64,000 bases of DNA from Acytostelium subglobosum LB1 (taxonomy: Eukaryota > Evosea > Eumycetozoa > Acytosteliales > Acytosteliaceae), in the NCBI RefSeq assembly GCF_000787575.1, contig NW_012236525.1:139686-203685 (forward strand), in the 5' to 3' direction. Below the pieces are notes generated by a model. It was not told the origin of the DNA and did no database searches. It was given only the letters and a program-made list of their open reading frames with translations. The translations under genes and the position numbers were made by a program. Of the stretch, positions 13,299 to 24,653 are shown piece after piece (the stretch's first letter is position 1; the number at the start of each line of letters is the position of its first letter).

Positions 13299-15045
13299 AT
13301 GTATTTATATTGTAGAGTTGTAGAGATAGTATCTCTTCCTTCTTTTGTTCAATGTTGGGGTTATTTGACAATGGTGAATTTAGAGATGGCTGGATGGATG
13401 ATGTATTTAGTGTGTGTTTGTTTGTTTGTTTGAGTATTAGTGTGAGTATGAGTATTAGTGAAGTGAGTATTATTAGTGTGAGTAGTCGTGTGTATTCATT
13501 CCAGGTTAACTCAATGACAGAGGCCCACCACATATGCCCTTTGACTAAAGTGGTCCCAATAGTTTGAGAGGGTGTGTTCGTTAGAAAGATGACCCGCAAA
13601 GAGTACAAACAATTCAATTGAATTTAACTTCATTGTGATGACCCGGGTCACCGGCTTAATCACGGGTCTTTGATGCTCGGCACAAGGCCTTCAAACCCCA
13701 CTCACAACTATGATTTCAACTTCAATTTTAATGATCATAATGATAAAATAGTTAAATTAATTTAGTATCAGATGTAAATGAATTAAAGATAGATAGGTAT
13801 TGCGACTTTGATAGTGAGTCACTGATCATTAGACCCTGGGGCAAGAATGGGCAAGTATGCAAGGTCCACATCTTGTAACAGATGTCTTCCAAACCATCAT
13901 TCCATCCATTCTGCAGACCTCGTTCGACCAGATTTCCATTGTCCCCCACAAACAAGATATTTACAATCATTGTTGATATTTTATAAAGTCGCGATGTTCC
14001 AAGTCGTTTGAATAATGAATGAAGTTGGTTCGGTCGATGAAGTTGGATAGATTGTTGTTGTTGTCCAAAGAACCATGACTACAATTATTTATCTTGATTG
14101 TTGTTGGTTCATGTTAATGTTCAACTTTATCAATTAATTGAATTGAATGAATGATGCAATATACATACATAAATACAATTGTTTATGACCTTACTTGACA
14201 TAATACCCAATCAATCAATCATATTGTTAGTGTGTGTGTATGTATGTGTATGATCATTGATGGGATGACGTTGATTGATTGTTATAAATTTAATAATATT
14301 TGACGACAGTGTTACAGATACACATAAAGATACTCTCTACTGCTGCTACACACTACATCAAATGATATGTTCATTATTCTTATTCCTATTCTTAATCATC
14401 ATACTGTCATACCTTACTTCTTAATATGGGTCTGATCATGTCCATCACTCACACTCAATCAACTTAGTGAACAACACTAACTCACACTCAAACTCACACA
14501 CTCACTCAATCACATGACATTGATTGATTGATCACCCGCGGTTGTCAGATTTATCGATCACACTCCATGATCATTAACAGAGTGTCATGATGATATAAGG
14601 TATACCAGCCCATTTACTATTGATTAATGTCTGTCTTTGGACAACAACAACAACAGTGCAGCGATCGATTGCTGCCGGCATGATGTCACTATGCAGCCCC
14701 TCCATCCATCTCTTGATGGTCAGTTAGAGATACAAGACACTCTACCCATTGTGATCACATGTACATGTCTTGTTCATGTGTCCGAATGCGCGAGTGCTGC
14801 TCGACACACATCGTATTTGTTGGCGAACATCCAACCCTACCCCTGGCCGGCTGGACATCATCAAAGGGAGGGAGGTATATTTAATACACATAAGTATTTC
14901 TGATTATTATTTAACACCACCCATCCATTCAATCAGTGATCAATCAATCAATCAATCAATTAGTGATATCATCATCTCTAATTCAACATTTTGATTATTA
15001 TTATTATTATTATTAATATACCAATATATAATTATAAAATCTAAA
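13299..15045. other. Long intergenic region, mostly featureless
   Basis: It holds the 5' flank of acyl-CoA oxidase 2, one doubtful small frame (13752-13970), a palindromic GACCCGGGTC near 13641, dense TGATTGA/ATCAATCA words, and an AT-rich promoter-like run with (ATT)n just before the CBM49 gene. A second 88-codon frame at 14637 shows no family signal and is not called. Confidence 0.5.
13752..13970 (-). CDS. Doubtful small open frame
   Basis: A 72-codon frame with a good dictyostelid start context (ATCAACAATG). Composition is more coding-like than its surroundings (VERGLQNGWNDGLEDICYKM), with no low-complexity tract. No family is recognised, and there is no clear splice partner. It could be a small gene, an exon of an unseen one, or chance. 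Confidence 0.22.
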   Translation of the reverse strand: MIVNILFVGDNGNLVERGLQNGWNDGLEDICYKMWTLHTCPFLPQGLMISDSLSKSQYLSIFNSFTSDTKLI

Positions 15046-15983
15046 ATGTTGTACAATAATAAATTTATAATCTTTGTACTTATAATATTGCTGGCAATTG
15101 CCAGTTACTCAGCGGCCACTGGCGACCCACCCGCCGAACACTCACCAGCCCATATAGCCGCCAAGCCCAAGGGCGCTACTGCTGCCAAGGCTGCTGATGG
15201 AGAAGCTGCCAAGCCCGCTGCCAAGCCCGCCGCTAAGCCTGCTGCCAAACCCGTTGCCAAACCTGCTGCCAAACCTGCTGCAGACGCGGGAGATGCCAGT
15301 CCAGATCCCGCTGCCGATCCCGCTTCCGAACCTGCTGCCAAACCCGCCGCCAAACCAGCCGCTGCTAAGCCTGGTGCCGCTAAACCAGTTGCCAAACCAG
15401 GTGCCGCCAAGCCCGCTGCCAAACCAGGTGCTGTCAAGCCGAAGCCAACCAAGAAACCTACGACCGCCACTCTTGAAGATGGATATGAGTGTGGAAACAA
15501 GACATGCAAGTCAGGTTGGGTCTGTGCCTTATCTAATGGATCTCCTTGGAGCTATTCCTGCCACAGTAAGTATACCAAATTGGAACTATCCCCCCGACCC
15601 TCATCCACTCACCAATATTCATACTTACAATCACACATTAATCAACAGACGCATCTTATATCAAGGACAAGTTGATACTCCAATGTGATGTCAAAGGCGA
15701 GCCATGGAAGGATGAGGGAGGACAATATTATATACAGGTGGATTGTTCGATCGTCAGCAAGTGGCAATTACATATCTTCAATGTCACTATTGATGCGGGC
15801 TCATTACCATTGAGTCCAGCACGCCACTGGAACATTGACCGATCAAGTGTCACGGGAGACTTCAAATTGACTGGCACCAACAATGAGTTTAGCATTGGAA
15901 AGAAGGTGGATTTTGGTTTCATCACGACAGGTAGTGTGAAGCCTACACTTACTATCAAGAGTGCATTCATCTACACACTATAG
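15046..15983 (+). CDS. Secreted CBM49 cellulose-binding protein with Ala-Lys-Pro linker
   Basis: Two exons: 15046-15565 and 15649-15983, giving 284 residues. A hydrophobic signal peptide (FIIFVLIILLAIASYSA) opens the protein. Residues ~35-140 are an Ala/Lys/Pro linker of AAKP units, followed by a short Cys pair region (ECGNKTCKSGWVC). The second exon carries a CBM49-type carbohydrate-binding module (WQLHIFNVTIDAG, then HWNID and FGFITTG). In dictyostelids CBM49 modules bind cellulose in the slime sheath, stalk and spore coat. The linker probably acts as a rigid or cationic spacer. An AATAAA lies 79 nt past the stop. Confidence 0.82.
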
Positions 15984-16061
15984 TCACCAGGTTCATGACC
16001 TTGAATAGTTCCAGCCCCCGACTGATGACTCACCCCACCCCCCCTTTGTCATCAATCAATC

Positions 16062-16067
16062 AATAAA
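16062..16067 (+). terminator. Polyadenylation signal AATAAA after the CBM49 gene
   Basis: The hexamer sits in ATCAATCAATAAACTT, 79 nt past the stop and just before the convergent NAPE-PLD stop. Confidence 0.5.
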
Positions 16068-16145
16068 CTTGCCTAATGTATACTCTCTCACACGAACACA
16101 TCTTAAATATCTTTATACAATTGTGACCCAAGATGGATGGGATAC

Positions 16146-17288
16146 CTACAGGGCAATGTCCCTGGTCTCGCCAATCTTCATGGCAGTGAACTCGTCTTCG
16201 GCCAGGCCAGCCTTGTCAGCCTCCTCTTTCAGCCTGCGAGGCGGCTCCAGTAGTGGCTCTTGTGTCAGGACGAACGTGCCCCAATGCATGCCTACTGATT
16301 TCTTGGAGGCGAGGTCGCGGTGCACCATCACTGCCTCGGCGGGGTCGACGTGCATCTCGCGCATGATTGATCGCGGGGAGTAGGCGCCGATGGGGATCAT
16401 GCCAAAGTCGATGCCGCCCATGTGATGTCCAATCTCCTTGAACACGTCGCAGTAGGCAGTGTCGCCAGAGTGGAACACCTTCTTGTCGGTGCGCTTGTCC
16501 GTGACGACCCATGAGCACCAGAGCGTGACGTTGCGATCCAGCAAGCCCCGATTGCTGTTGTGATGGCTAGGTGTGCAGGTGATGCGCATGTGCTCGCCAA
16601 AGTCGGCCTCCTCCCACCATTCGAGCTCGGTGACGGTCGTGACGCCACATGATGTGAACCATTGCTTGAGGCCCTTGGGCACGAACCAATGAGTGCTGTT
16701 GCCCAGTGCCTTGACCACGTTGATGTCGAGGTGATCGTAGTGACTGTGACTGATCACGACAAAGTCTGCCTTGGGCAATTCAGTGACCTGGCATGGTGCG
16801 TCGCGATATCGTCTCGGTCCAATAAATGACAATGGTGAGCAACGCGCTGAGAACACGGGGTCTGTTAGGAAGTTTGCTCCAGCAAACTGTACAAAGAATG
16901 ATGCATGGCCAATCCAAGTGCATCTCAAACTCGAACTTGACTCCAACGGTTGTCGAAGACGATCAAAGTCCACTGGTAATACCGGATGTACATTAATCTT
17001 CTCATCATCTGTCAATGGTTCAATCTTTTCTCTCTTATTAAGTGATTTCAATCCTTCACTAAAGTTTGATTGATGGTGTGTGAGTGTGTGAGTGTGCGAG
17101 TGATTGATTGATGGGCTGACGAATGTTCGTGTAAGGGCTTACAAGAGTATGTCAGTGAATGACATTGTCATCCATTTGTTGATGTATCTACCATTTGGTA
17201 GTAGTAAGGCCTTGGTCTTTCCAATGACTGATGGTGCCAATGTGGTTGAAGCTGCATTGGCAACAATATTAATTAATGTAGATGCCAT
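16146..17288 (-). CDS. napepld: N-acyl-phosphatidylethanolamine phospholipase D
   Basis: Two exons: 17288-17143 and 17058-16146, giving 352 residues. It is a metallo-beta-lactamase-fold enzyme releasing N-acylethanolamines and phosphatidic acid from NAPE. Zinc ligands are visible in SHSHYDHLD (His153, His155, Asp157, His158), with a further His in PSHHNSNRG, Asp in HSGDTAY and His in GMHWGTF. The family core ARCSPLSFIGPRRYR and WIGHASFFVQ are intact. The short first exon gives a hydrophobic/amphipathic N-terminus (MASTLINIVANAASTTLAPS) that may aid membrane association. It is convergent with the CBM49 gene. Confidence 0.9.
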
Positions 17289-18391
17289 CTTGTGTGCTAT
17301 ATAACACTTAAAAATTGTTATATTCTATTTATAAACCTAACTAAAGACGCTAACTTATGACCGATGAGGAATAACAATGATGATGATCAAGTACCGAGGA
17401 AGTCGAGGTCTGATTGTTTGTTTGGAAGGAAAAAAAAAAAAAGACACGTAATGCAATCGGCAAATGATTCGTGTCGGGCCGGAATCATTGAACTTGGGTT
17501 GTTTGGATTGGTTGTCAGAGCCAAAGTGAGTTCATCATGGCATCGAGTGCAGTTTGTGGGTAATCTTATGACTTGGAATCAAACAGAATCAATGGAACAA
17601 GAGTTCTAAATAGGGTTTATAAAGAATCATCATTATGTATATAATATTCACAACTTATGTATGTGTGTGTCTGATCGATTGAGTTAATGATTGATTGAAT
17701 GATTGAATGATTGAATGATTGAATGAATGTATGAGTTATTGAACAAAAGTTGGGAAACTAAATATCCTTTTAAGTTCATTAGTGGTGTTGGTTGGGTGTT
17801 GTTGAGGCAATGAATGAATAAATGAATGAGATGATTGAATCAATCAATCAATCGAACCTGCAAGGACTACAAACCTGTCGACATGACTATTCAATTTGGG
17901 TTTTGTGAGACTCTCTACACTACTAAGCCCACAACCAGTGTATTGGGGTATCAATTGGTCCACATTGACTGACTGACTCTGTCATAATCTATCGACCTAT
18001 CAAGAGATATTTCACACACTAGTTAGAAATCGATTGTCTGGTGAATAGTCACAGCAAGAATAGGGTGAATGGTGTGCGGGATGTTGAGGACGGAGTGGTT
18101 GTTGAGCAAAGGATTGATTGATATGACCCGATGTGTCACAACTTACTTTTTATTATTTTTTTTATAATTTGCAGCCTTTTTTACAATACACCCCCAAGTT
18201 GATGACATTAATTCATACACACACAAGAGTCACACACCAGGCCAACCAACCACACCCCATCAACCTTCACTCATTCATTCAATTACATCAACAACTACAG
18301 AACAGATACATATATTATATATTTTATAGTACTTTATTATTCTATTGTATATACATATTATCTATATATCATCAACAACAACAACAAAACA
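17289..18391. other. Divergent promoter region of NAPE-PLD and ACSL
   Basis: It contains a 14-15 base A run near 17424, a GATTGAAT tandem repeat (about 17690-17726), and an AT-rich run with T stretches and ATATATAT just upstream of the ACSL start. No gene is seen; the 81-codon frame at 17364 runs through the A run and is not supported. Confidence 0.5.
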
Positions 18392-20717
18392 ATGACTTCA
18401 AGAGAGGGTATGTTATGGTCATCTTAACTTGTGTGTGAGTTCACTCAATCACTTAAACTTACATACTCAATCAATCAATCAACTCAATCAATCAATGACA
18501 ATGATATCACTTGCGATTATAACTCGAATTAACAGAGCATAGCAAGATTATTTTTGGAGACAAGGCATTCGTATGTGTTTACTCAATCGATTAGATCGAT
18601 CGATCAATGACATGGTCGATGATGATGAAGAATATAGAGATTAACAAACAAAGCAAACATAATACAAACAAACAAACAGATCAATGGAGTTCAAACTATT
18701 GAGGTTGGCGAAGCAGTTGCTGGTGAGACCAAGGCCAGAAGAAACACCAAGTTCCCAAACATGATTGCCAAGCCAGATGAGAACACAAACACTCTTTATG
18801 ATCTCTATCAGTATGTTTAGATATATCGATAGCATCTGTTGTGCGTCTACACAACAACAGCTCCAACTTACACGCTTGGATCACTATCATTATAGACGTC
18901 ACAAGGATTCTGATAGACCAATGTTGGGAATTCGTCCATTGCAAGCTGATAAGAAGCGTGGCCCATACGGCTGGATCACCTACAAGGATGCCAACGCAAG
19001 AGCCAACAACATTGGTTCGGGTATCATGCACCTCGGCCTGCAGAAGGGCGACCGCATCGGTATCTTCTCCATCAACAGACCAGAGTGGGTTCTTTCGGAT
19101 ATGGCCGGCACCAACCACGGTCTCGTCCCAGTGGCCCTCTACGCCACACTCGGACCAAACGCCATCGAGTACATCATCAACCACTCTGAGATCAGACTGG
19201 TTCTGTGCGAGGGCAAGAACATTGACAAGATGCTCCAAATGACCGCAGCTGAGACTCTGACTACCATTGTCAGCTACGACGCGCCATCCGAGGCCACCGC
19301 CGCCAAGCTCAGAGACTCAAAGCTCAAGTTCTACACTCTGGCCCAGCTCGAGGAGCTCGGTGCCGCCAACCCCGCCCCACACACTCCATCCTCGCCCGAT
19401 GACACTTGTACTATACTCTACACCTCTGGTTCCACTGGCAACCCAAAGGGTGTGATCCTCTCCAACACCAACATGGTGTCTGAGGTCGCCGGCGCTTACT
19501 TCTCCCCAGCAGGTCTTACAGAGGAGGACGTCCACATGTCCTACTTGCCACTGGCTCACTCCTTTGAGCGTGCCGTCGTGTCGATGGTTGCCTACGTCGG
19601 TGGCCAGATCGGTTTCTACAGTGGTCAGGTGCCCGAGCTCTTTGACGACATTCAGGTGTTGAGACCCACCTTCCTGGTCGGTGCTCCACGTGTCTGGCAG
19701 AAGCTGCACGACAAGATGTGGCTCAAGATCAACTCTGAGTCATGGTTGAAGAGAACCCTGTTCAACTGGGGTCTCAACTCCAAGCAGGCCACCATCAAGA
19801 GTGGAGGCAGCGCTCCAGTCTGGGACTGGTTGGTCTTCTCCAAGACCCAACAGAGACTCGGTGGTCGTGTCAAGTTCATCCTGTCTGGTTCTGCCCCATT
19901 GGACCCAAAGCTTGCCGAGTTCTTGATTGCATGCTTCTGCTGCCCAGTCGTCCAGGGTTACGGTCTCACTGAGAATGTCGGTGGTGCCGCCGTTGCCTAC
20001 CCAGAGGACCCACGCATTGGTCACGTCGGACCACCCCTTTGCTGCACTGAGTTCAAGCTGGTCGATGTGCCCGAGATGAACTACTTCTCCACTGACAAGC
20101 CAAACCCAAGAGGAGAGATCTGTATACGTGGTCACAACGTCTTCAAGGGCTACTACAAGGACCCAGAGAAGACTGCTGAGGACTTAAAGGCAGACGGTTG
20201 GTTCCACACTGGTGACATTGGTCGTTGGAACGAGCACGGCACCCTCTCAATCATTGACCGCAAGAAGAACATCTTCAAGCTGTCACAGGGTGAGTACGTC
20301 GCCGCCGAGTACCTCGAGGCCATCTTTGTCCGCTCGCCACTGGCCGCTCAGGTCTTTGTCTATGGAGACTCGCTCAACAGTTTCTTGGTCGGTGTCGTCG
20401 TACCAGACTTTGACGTCGTCGAGAAGCTCTTTGAGCAAAAGTACTCGCACATCAACAACAAGGACCAGCAGGCTCTCGTCAAGACCAAGGAGTTGTACAA
20501 AGAGATCATGGACTCATTCGATGCATGCGCCAAGGAGGCCAACCTGCAGGGCTTTGAGAAGATGAAGCACATTCACGTCGAGCACGAGGCCTTCTCCGAG
20601 GAGAACAATCTGTTGACACCATCGTTCAAGCCACGTCGTCCACAACTCAAGGAGAGATACCAGGACACCATTGCCACACTCTACGCCGAGTTCAAGCGTG
20701 ACCATCCAGAGATGTAA
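18392..20717 (+). CDS. Long-chain fatty acid-CoA ligase
   Basis: Four exons: 18392-18407, 18536-18570, 18680-18810 and 18896-20717, giving 667 residues. It activates long-chain fatty acids with ATP and CoA. The ANL-family motifs are complete: YTSGSTGNPKG (about 234-244), GYGLTENVGG (about 415), GEICIRGHNVFKGYYKDPEK, DGWFHTGDIGRW (about 494) and DRKKNIFKLSQGEYVAAEYLE, the fatty acyl-CoA synthetase signature. Three tiny 5' exons precede one long exon. Codon use in exon 4 is GC-rich with many C-ending codons, as in strongly expressed genes here. It resembles dictyostelid fcsA/fcsB, but I cannot choose between them. Confidence 0.93.
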
Positions 20718-21005
20718 ATATGTTATGTTTTAAGTACGCAGTAGGCACAGTCAGTACAAGGTCAGTCATCCCGCTTGGACCACCGCGAAGACCCAAGCTA
20801 TATTCATAACCTTTGGCTGGTCCTACAAGGAGGAGAGGTTTTAGATATCATTTATAAAGTATGTTCGTTTCTCAAACAACAAAGAATGGATTGGTTTGGC
20901 AATTGATTGATTGATTGATTGAGATGGGTTGGGTTGATTGGTCAGTCATCAGCCTGGCCGATGTGGAACAGACAGACCAGGTCTACCTTTATTATGCGTA
21001 TGTTG

Positions 21006-22298
21006 TCAACAGTTGGTTGATTGTTCCTCGAGTTGGTTATGTACAAATGTAGTCTCCTCTACTTCCTCCTCCTGTTCCTCTTCCTCTTGTTCCTCTTCTT
21101 GTTGTTGTTGGTATGCGGTACTAAAATACATGAGTAGTAACTTGATAGTCTTTAACTCGTTCTGATGTTTGGCCATTATTGCGCTGGCGTCGGTTGCCGA
21201 GATACCAGCACCTTGTCCAGAGAATACAGTTGGCGTCAGCACTCTGGCGAGATTGTCCACATCCATTTTGGTGTTGGCCACCACTTCTGGCTGCAGGACA
21301 CGGCCAAAGAACATTCCAATGGTGTCGACAACGCGGGCCACCAGGGGCGACTCTATGCGCTCCAGTATCGAGGCGATTGTGTCGGATTGATTGCAGGCAA
21401 CCAGTGCATCGTATAAGTATGTTGGCAACAATGGTGTGGGCAGCTCTCTGATCCACTTCTTGAGCAACGAAGCCCAAGTATGAACGCTGTAATGTAGATC
21501 GGTGTCCTCTGGATCAAAGCCATCCTTTGCAATCGTCTCGACATCCTGCATGTTGCCACTTATCCTGAACAGACCCTCAGTGCCCAGTCCACCATTATCA
21601 ATGATCTGATCAATCAGTATGGTCAATATCATTGGCACGTCTCCATTGTCGTCTCCTTGCAGCTCCATCAACTGTTCAATCTCCACGCCAAACATGCCTA
21701 CTTCCTCGTCCTCATCTTGTTCCTCCTCATCTGCTGCGTCATCTTCATTCTCTCTATCCTCATCATTTTGGTCTGCAATGGCTTCTTCTTTATGTTCTTC
21801 GGCATCTGTGCAGCTTGAGCCCATTGGGTGCACGCCTCTTGCTCCAGTCGACTCTTGAGTTGATGAATCCATTATCTTTGTTTGTTGTTCTTGTTGTTGT
21901 ATGACTATAATGTCTGCTCCATCATCAACTGTTTCCATGTTATTGTTGTCGATGAGTTGTGGAAGTGAAGAGTTTGGCGCCAAAGTGTGGCTATGTTGGA
22001 AGTTGTGGTTGTGTGTGGCGAATGTGTTGTCGACGACGGGCGCGGCGACTTCTGCTGTGTTGATCTTGTGTCTGATTGTGGAAAAAGCTAGATGTGCCTG
22101 CTGTTCGAATTCTACCATCAACTTATGTAGTTGAAGATTATTACTACTATTATTCTGTTGTCGACGATGTCTGTTGTTACTCTTTCTTCTCACAACATTT
22201 GACTGTTGCTGCTTCTTCTTTCTAATTGCCATCGATGTTATTGCTTTGTTGTTATTGTATTGTTGTTGTTGTTTGTTGCGTTGTTGCTTTGTTGACAC
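21006..22298 (-). CDS. RhoGAP domain protein
   Basis: A single exon of 430 residues. The first ~110 residues are Gln/Asn/Lys-rich and basic; residues ~150-205 are acidic. A RhoGAP domain follows (about 205-385): VPMILTILIDQIIDNGGLGT, then EGLFRISGN with the arginine finger, LLKKWIRELPTPLLP, and NLARVLTPTVF. The tail is a Gln/Glu run. It should speed GTP hydrolysis by a Rho/Rac GTPase. The basic N-terminus could bind phospholipid or act as a nuclear signal; that is inference. There is no sign of a further exon. Confidence 0.85.
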   Translation of the reverse strand: MSTKQQRNKQQQQYNNNKAITSMAIRKKKQQQSNVVRRKSNNRHRRQQNNSSNNLQLHKLMVEFEQQAHLAFSTIRHKINTAEVAAPVVDNTFATHNHNFQHSHTLAPNSSLPQLIDNNNMETVDDGADIIVIQQQEQQTKIMDSSTQESTGARGVHPMGSSCTDAEEHKEEAIADQNDEDRENEDDAADEEEQDEDEEVGMFGVEIEQLMELQGDDNGDVPMILTILIDQIIDNGGLGTEGLFRISGNMQDVETIAKDGFDPEDTDLHYSVHTWASLLKKWIRELPTPLLPTYLYDALVACNQSDTIASILERIESPLVARVVDTIGMFFGRVLQPEVVANTKMDVDNLARVLTPTVFSGQGAGISATDASAIMAKHQNELKTIKLLLMYFSTAYQQQQEEEQEEEEQEEEVEETTFVHNQLEEQSTNC

Positions 22299-22748
22299 GT
22301 GGATGGAAGGACAGACGGCAAGACGGAAAGACGGATTGTTGTGTTGTGTGATTGAGTGACAAAGTACTTGGGGATTATTATTATTACTTGAATAGAGGTA
22401 ATCAATCCAATGGATGGGTGTGAGTGGTGATCAGGTGATTGCTATTAGATCGATGATCAAACAATGTGTAGCTGTGATGGATTGATTGATTTATGCGTTT
22501 ATTGTGCTGTACGAATAGTGGACAATGAGTTTGTAACAACCTTGTGCGCCCATACACTTGGACAAGACAACAACAACACATTAATTAAAAGAATCGTTTT
22601 GTGTTTAGCTCTCAATCACCTGACTATGATCTCAGATTCGAGATTTACACACCCCACTAGTTCTGATCGATCACCACCTTCCCACTCACACACTCACGCT
22701 GATCAACAATTGAAATGAAAATGAACTTCTTATTGTTGTTTAGTTTAA
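22299..22748. other. Gap upstream of the RhoGAP gene
   Basis: 5' flank of the RhoGAP gene and 3' flank of the glutathione transferase gene, both on the minus strand. It is AT-rich with scattered repeats; nothing recognisable. Confidence 0.5.
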
Positions 22749-23869
22749 TTAATTGAGTGAAGCTCTGTTATGTGGAAGGTTGAGGTAGTCCATCTCTGGA
22801 CCCTCTGGAACGATGCCAGTTGGGTTGATGCTACGATGAGACTCGTAGTAGTGGTGCTTGATGTGATGGAAGTCGACGGTGGACTTGATCTGCTCGTTCT
22901 GGTAGATCTCGCGGAGGTAGTTGGACAGAGCAGGATAGTCCTTGATCATTCTCTTGTTTGTCTTGAAGTGACCAAAGTAAACTGGATCGAATCTGACCAA
23001 TGTCGTGAACAATCTAATGTCGGCCTCTGTCATCTGCTTTCCCACCAACCATCTCGACTTGGACAGTCTCTCCTCCAACTTCTCCAAAGCAGAGAACAAT
23101 TTTTCAAAGGCAACGTTGTCTAAGGAAGTATGATTTGATTGATTGAATGAGTATGAGTGAGCTGAGCGTCCAACTTGATTGAGCTCGATGATGAAACTTA
23201 CATGCCTCTTGGTCACCGGCAAAGCCACACTTGTAGACTCCATTGTTGACGTTGTCATAGACAAATGTGTTGATCTCGTCGATCTCGGCCAACAACTCTT
23301 TGGGTGCAAGGTCGAGCGATGGGTTCTTGGCGACATCGTTGAACTCTGAGTTCAACATACGGATGATCTCTGAAGACTCGTTGTTGACAATGGTCGAGGT
23401 TTGCTTGTCCCACAGCACTGGCACTGTGAAGCGGCCTTCAAACTGTGGGTTGGCCTTGTAGTAGAGCTGCTTGAGATGAGTGTAGTTGTTGATTGGGTCC
23501 AACGTAGCGCCTTGTCTCTCTGAGAAGTGCCATCCCTCTCCTCCCAAGAAGTAGTCCACCACCGACAATCCAATAGCATGTTCCAATCCCTTTAGTTTAC
23601 GAACAATGATTGTTCTCTAATTGATCGATTGATTGAATGTCAGTTGTCATTGGCTTTGACTTGATTGATTGATCGAGTGAGTGAGTGAGTGGATTACATA
23701 CATGTGCCCATGGACAAGCGAGTGAGACGTAGAGATGGTAACGGTTGGCCTCTGGGGGGAATGGACCACCTTTGGCAATGGCATTTCTGAATGAACTTAC
23801 CTTTCTCATGAACTCACCTTTCAATGGGAAGTCCATTATCTTTACTGCTGCTGATGCTGTTGTAGACAT
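22749..23869 (-). CDS. Xi-class glutathione transferase / glutathionyl-hydroquinone reductase
   Basis: Three exons: 23869-23702, 23616-23202 and 23119-22749, giving 317 residues. It has the ECM4/YqjG family pattern: an N-terminal FPPEANRYHLYVSLACPWAH with the catalytic Cys at residue 52, then RTIIVRKLKGLEHAIGLSVV, VPVLWDKQTSTIVNNESSEI, YKCGFAGDQEAY at an exon join, and MTEADIRLFTTLVRFDPVYF in the helical domain. These enzymes reduce glutathionyl-hydroquinones with glutathione. The usual long N-terminal lid is present. The start at 23869 gives the expected length. Confidence 0.92.
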
Positions 23870-24653
23870 TATTAATAAATGATATTGATTGAATAATTGT
23901 TGTGTTTGTATTAATTATTATTATTTGTTTGTATCTTATCTTATCTTATGTTATTGTTATTGTATTGTAACATTTATTTATAAATTGAATAGGTACATTC
24001 TTTCATTCATTCATCTTATTCTTCTTCTGGGGTCTTCCAAACACACACACACACATTCTGTCAGGTTGCCAGGTGTGTGTGTATGTCGGGTTCGACCAAT
24101 ATAAATGTCACAGTGCTGTTGTTGATGGCGTACTTCCTAATCAGATCGACAATGCGATTGTGCTCTTCCAGTGTGTTCTCGATCACATGCGTCAATGGGA
24201 CTCAGATCACGGTGGCGAACTTGTTCTACAACAATCCATCGAGGAAACTTGAGCCTCAGCTGAGCTCAAGCCGGCACAAGGAAATGGAGATTGATAGATC
24301 AGACAGCGAGTATGGTGTCAACAACAACAGCAGCAGAAAGCACTGCAAATACCACTACCAGCACTTCGACAACCTGCTCCAAAAACAATGCATATCCATC
24401 CATCCATCCATCAATCAATCAATCAATCGATAGATGATGGTCCGGGAAATGATCGAAATAAATTCCTAAACAAATGAGTTATAACACAGATCCACATTTC
24501 CTTCTTGGACCAGACCCAATCAGAGTCTGTTCAGGTCGATCAAGATCAACAATAACAACTAGACCTTTGACTACAGAGACCATCTTTGTGTGTATAACAA
24601 CAAGAGTCGGGTAGATGAGAAGTCACAATCTATGTGACAAAGGAAGGTGATGT
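23870..24653. other. Gap with MLH1 fragment and CA/GT runs
   Basis: Besides the MLH1-derived fragment, it holds a short (CA)n run near 24043 and an opposed (GT)n run near 24074. A coding-like minus-strand frame at about 24482-24590 contains KMVSVVKGLVVIVDLDRPEQ, with no recognised family, start or splice partner. Confidence 0.45.
24097..24253. pseudogene. Rearranged fragment of MutL homologue MLH1
   Basis: Two adjacent pieces in opposite orientation resemble neighbouring parts of the MLH1 ATPase domain. On the plus strand 24191-24253 encodes VNGTQITVANLFYNNPSRKL, matching the GTQITVEDLFYN motif. On the minus strand 24171-24097 encodes EEHNRIVDLIRKYAINNSTV, matching the helix that directly follows in MLH1 (EEYGKILEVVGRYSVHN type). 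Between them lie about 20 nt. No start, no full domain and no long frame are present, so this is a broken copy in which one part is inverted. A complete MLH1 presumably exists elsewhere. The call rests on two short matches. Confidence 0.5.

Noticed and set aside
14941-14960. ATCAATCAATCA runs as possible CRISPR-like or satellite arrays
   Set aside because: Short, no spacer structure, and the same word is spread across introns and gaps of the whole window.
15105-15509. 134-codon minus-strand frame rich in Ala/Gly/Leu
   Set aside because: It is the mirror of the AAKP repeat; composition follows from the repeat and there is no start context or splice partner.
24080-24100. GGGTTCGACC resembling a tRNA T-loop
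   Set aside because: No pairing 3' stem, A-box or anticodon arm around it; it lies beside the MLH1 fragment.
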